A stretch of 7,574 nt of DNA, taken from Sphingomonadaceae bacterium. Lineage in GTDB: Bacteria > Pseudomonadota > Alphaproteobacteria > Sphingomonadales > Sphingomonadaceae. The stretch covers positions 1 to 7,574 of the forward strand of contig JACMKH010000481.1 in the NCBI GenBank assembly GCA_014380205.1, written 5' to 3'. Positions 7,246 to 7,574 of the stretch are shown here, in pieces; position 1 is the first letter of the stretch; each line of letters opens with the position of its first letter. Under the pieces are notes generated by a model. The model saw nothing but the letters and a program-made list of their open reading frames with translations, was not told the origin of the DNA and did no database searches. The position numbers were made by a program, and so were the translations under genes.

Positions 7246-7271
7246 GGAACGGGCGACCATCGCGAGGCGTT
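7246..7271 (+). promoter_or_regulatory. EcfG (general stress sigma factor) promoter
   Basis: GGAAC (7246-7250) and CGTT (7268-7271) are separated by exactly 17 bases. This is a perfect match to the alphaproteobacterial EcfG consensus GGAAC-N16/17-CGTT. It lies 54 bp before the ATG of a general stress protein gene, leaving a leader of about 45 bases with its own Shine-Dalgarno. Match, spacing, strand, distance and the nature of the gene all agree. Binding itself is inferred. Confidence 0.85.
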
Positions 7272-7314
7272 GGCGGGTGATGGAGGACCGCGTCTTGGCC
7301 CTTCCTTTTTTTGT

Positions 7315-7318
7315 GGAG
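7315..7318 (+). promoter_or_regulatory. Shine-Dalgarno of the stress-protein gene
   Basis: GGAG within TGGAGAGAG lies seven bases before the ATG at 7326. It fixes the start of the truncated stress-protein gene. Confidence 0.7.
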
Positions 7319-7325
7319 AGAGTAA

Positions 7326-7574
7326 ATGAATCAGAACCTTGTGTCGGCCGTCTTCGACAGCCGCAGCGAAGCCGAGCGCGCCGTTTCCGAGCTGCGTTCG
7401 GCCGGCGTCAATGACAGCGCCATCTCGATCATCGCGCAGCGCGACGGCGAGAACACCGAGACCGACGGCGCGGGCGAGGCGGTCACCGATGTCGTCGGCA
7501 AGACAGCGCTGGGCGCTGGTGTCGGCACGCTGCTCGGCATCGCGGCGCTCGCGATTCCCGGCGTCGGCCCGCTC
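7326..7574 (+). CDS. General stress protein, YflT/17M-like domain (partial, N-terminal 83 residues)
   Basis: Translation from the ATG gives 83 uninterrupted codons that run off the right edge. The protein starts NQNLVSAVFDSRSEAERAVSELRSAGVNDSAISIIAQ (2-38), a beta-alpha-beta unit with the S-R-x-E-A-E-x-A-V-x-x-L pattern of the general stress protein 17M/YflT domain. A polar linker follows (RDGENTETDG), then a Gly/Ala-rich hydrophobic stretch, GKTALGAGVGTLLGIAALAIPGVGPL (58-83). Such Gly-rich segments are common in alphaproteobacterial stress proteins and may associate with membranes or form glycine-zipper helices. The molecular function of the family is not established. The EcfG promoter and Shine-Dalgarno upstream indicate expression under the general stress response. 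The full length is unknown because the gene is cut by the window. Confidence 0.85.
   Translation, partial: MNQNLVSAVFDSRSEAERAVSELRSAGVNDSAISIIAQRDGENTETDGAGEAVTDVVGKTALGAGVGTLLGIAALAIPGVGPL

Larger units (their letters stand above)
7163..7325 (+). other. Intergenic region between lipoprotein and stress-protein genes
   Basis: This 163-bp gap contains small GC-rich stems directly after the lipoprotein stop: GGATC at 7162-7166 pairs with GATCC at 7205-7209, enclosing GCGAG/CTCGC at 7179-7183 and 7186-7190. There is no T tract, so a classical terminator is not shown. The second half carries the EcfG promoter, a pyrimidine-rich leader with a run of seven T at about 7307-7313, and the Shine-Dalgarno of the next gene. 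Confidence 0.5.

Overview
The window is a GC-rich stretch (clearly above 60% G+C, third codon positions mostly G or C) that looks like chromosome from an alphaproteobacterium, most likely a sphingomonad (Sphingomonadales). Four things point there: the gene order lapA-pyrF-trpF-trpB-trpA, a near-textbook EcfG (general stress response) promoter, a small membrane-anchored LuxR-type regulator, and an 'AYKLRxRPGAESFxxAWD' helix-turn-helix protein of a type I associate with sphingomonads. This assignment comes from pattern recognition, not a database search.

Region 1 (1-3452, minus strand) is a tight biosynthetic operon. Read in transcription order it is lapA (membrane protein), pyrF (last step of UMP synthesis), trpF, trpB and trpA (last steps of tryptophan synthesis). 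trpA runs off the left edge. Stop and start codons overlap by four bases at lapA/pyrF (GTGA), trpF/trpB (ATGA) and trpB/trpA (ATGA). Only 18 bp separate pyrF and trpF, so translational coupling is likely. All visible catalytic residues are in place.

Region 2 (3522-6420, minus strand) is an accessory cluster. In transcription order it holds a small HTH protein, a LuxR-type HTH protein with two membrane segments, a VOC/glyoxalase-fold protein, a four-helix membrane protein of DUF4199 type (its start overlaps the VOC stop by one base), and an alpha/beta hydrolase with an intact Ser-Asp-His triad. The hydrolase has a weak EcfG-like promoter in front of it.

Region 3 (6536-7574, plus strand) is divergent. 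It has a putative secreted lipoprotein of unknown function, then the first 83 codons of a general stress protein (YflT/17M-like). The latter is preceded by GGAAC-N17-CGTT and a good Shine-Dalgarno, so it is probably a general-stress regulon member. The 115-bp divergent intergenic region carries a perfect 8-bp inverted repeat.

I see no RNA genes, mobile elements, CRISPR arrays or phage genes, and nothing that clearly amounts to a new system. The observations most worth checking are the EcfG promoter, a sharply bounded patch of atypical codon use inside trpA, the membrane-tethered regulator with its uncertain start, and the repeat structure in the divergent promoter region.
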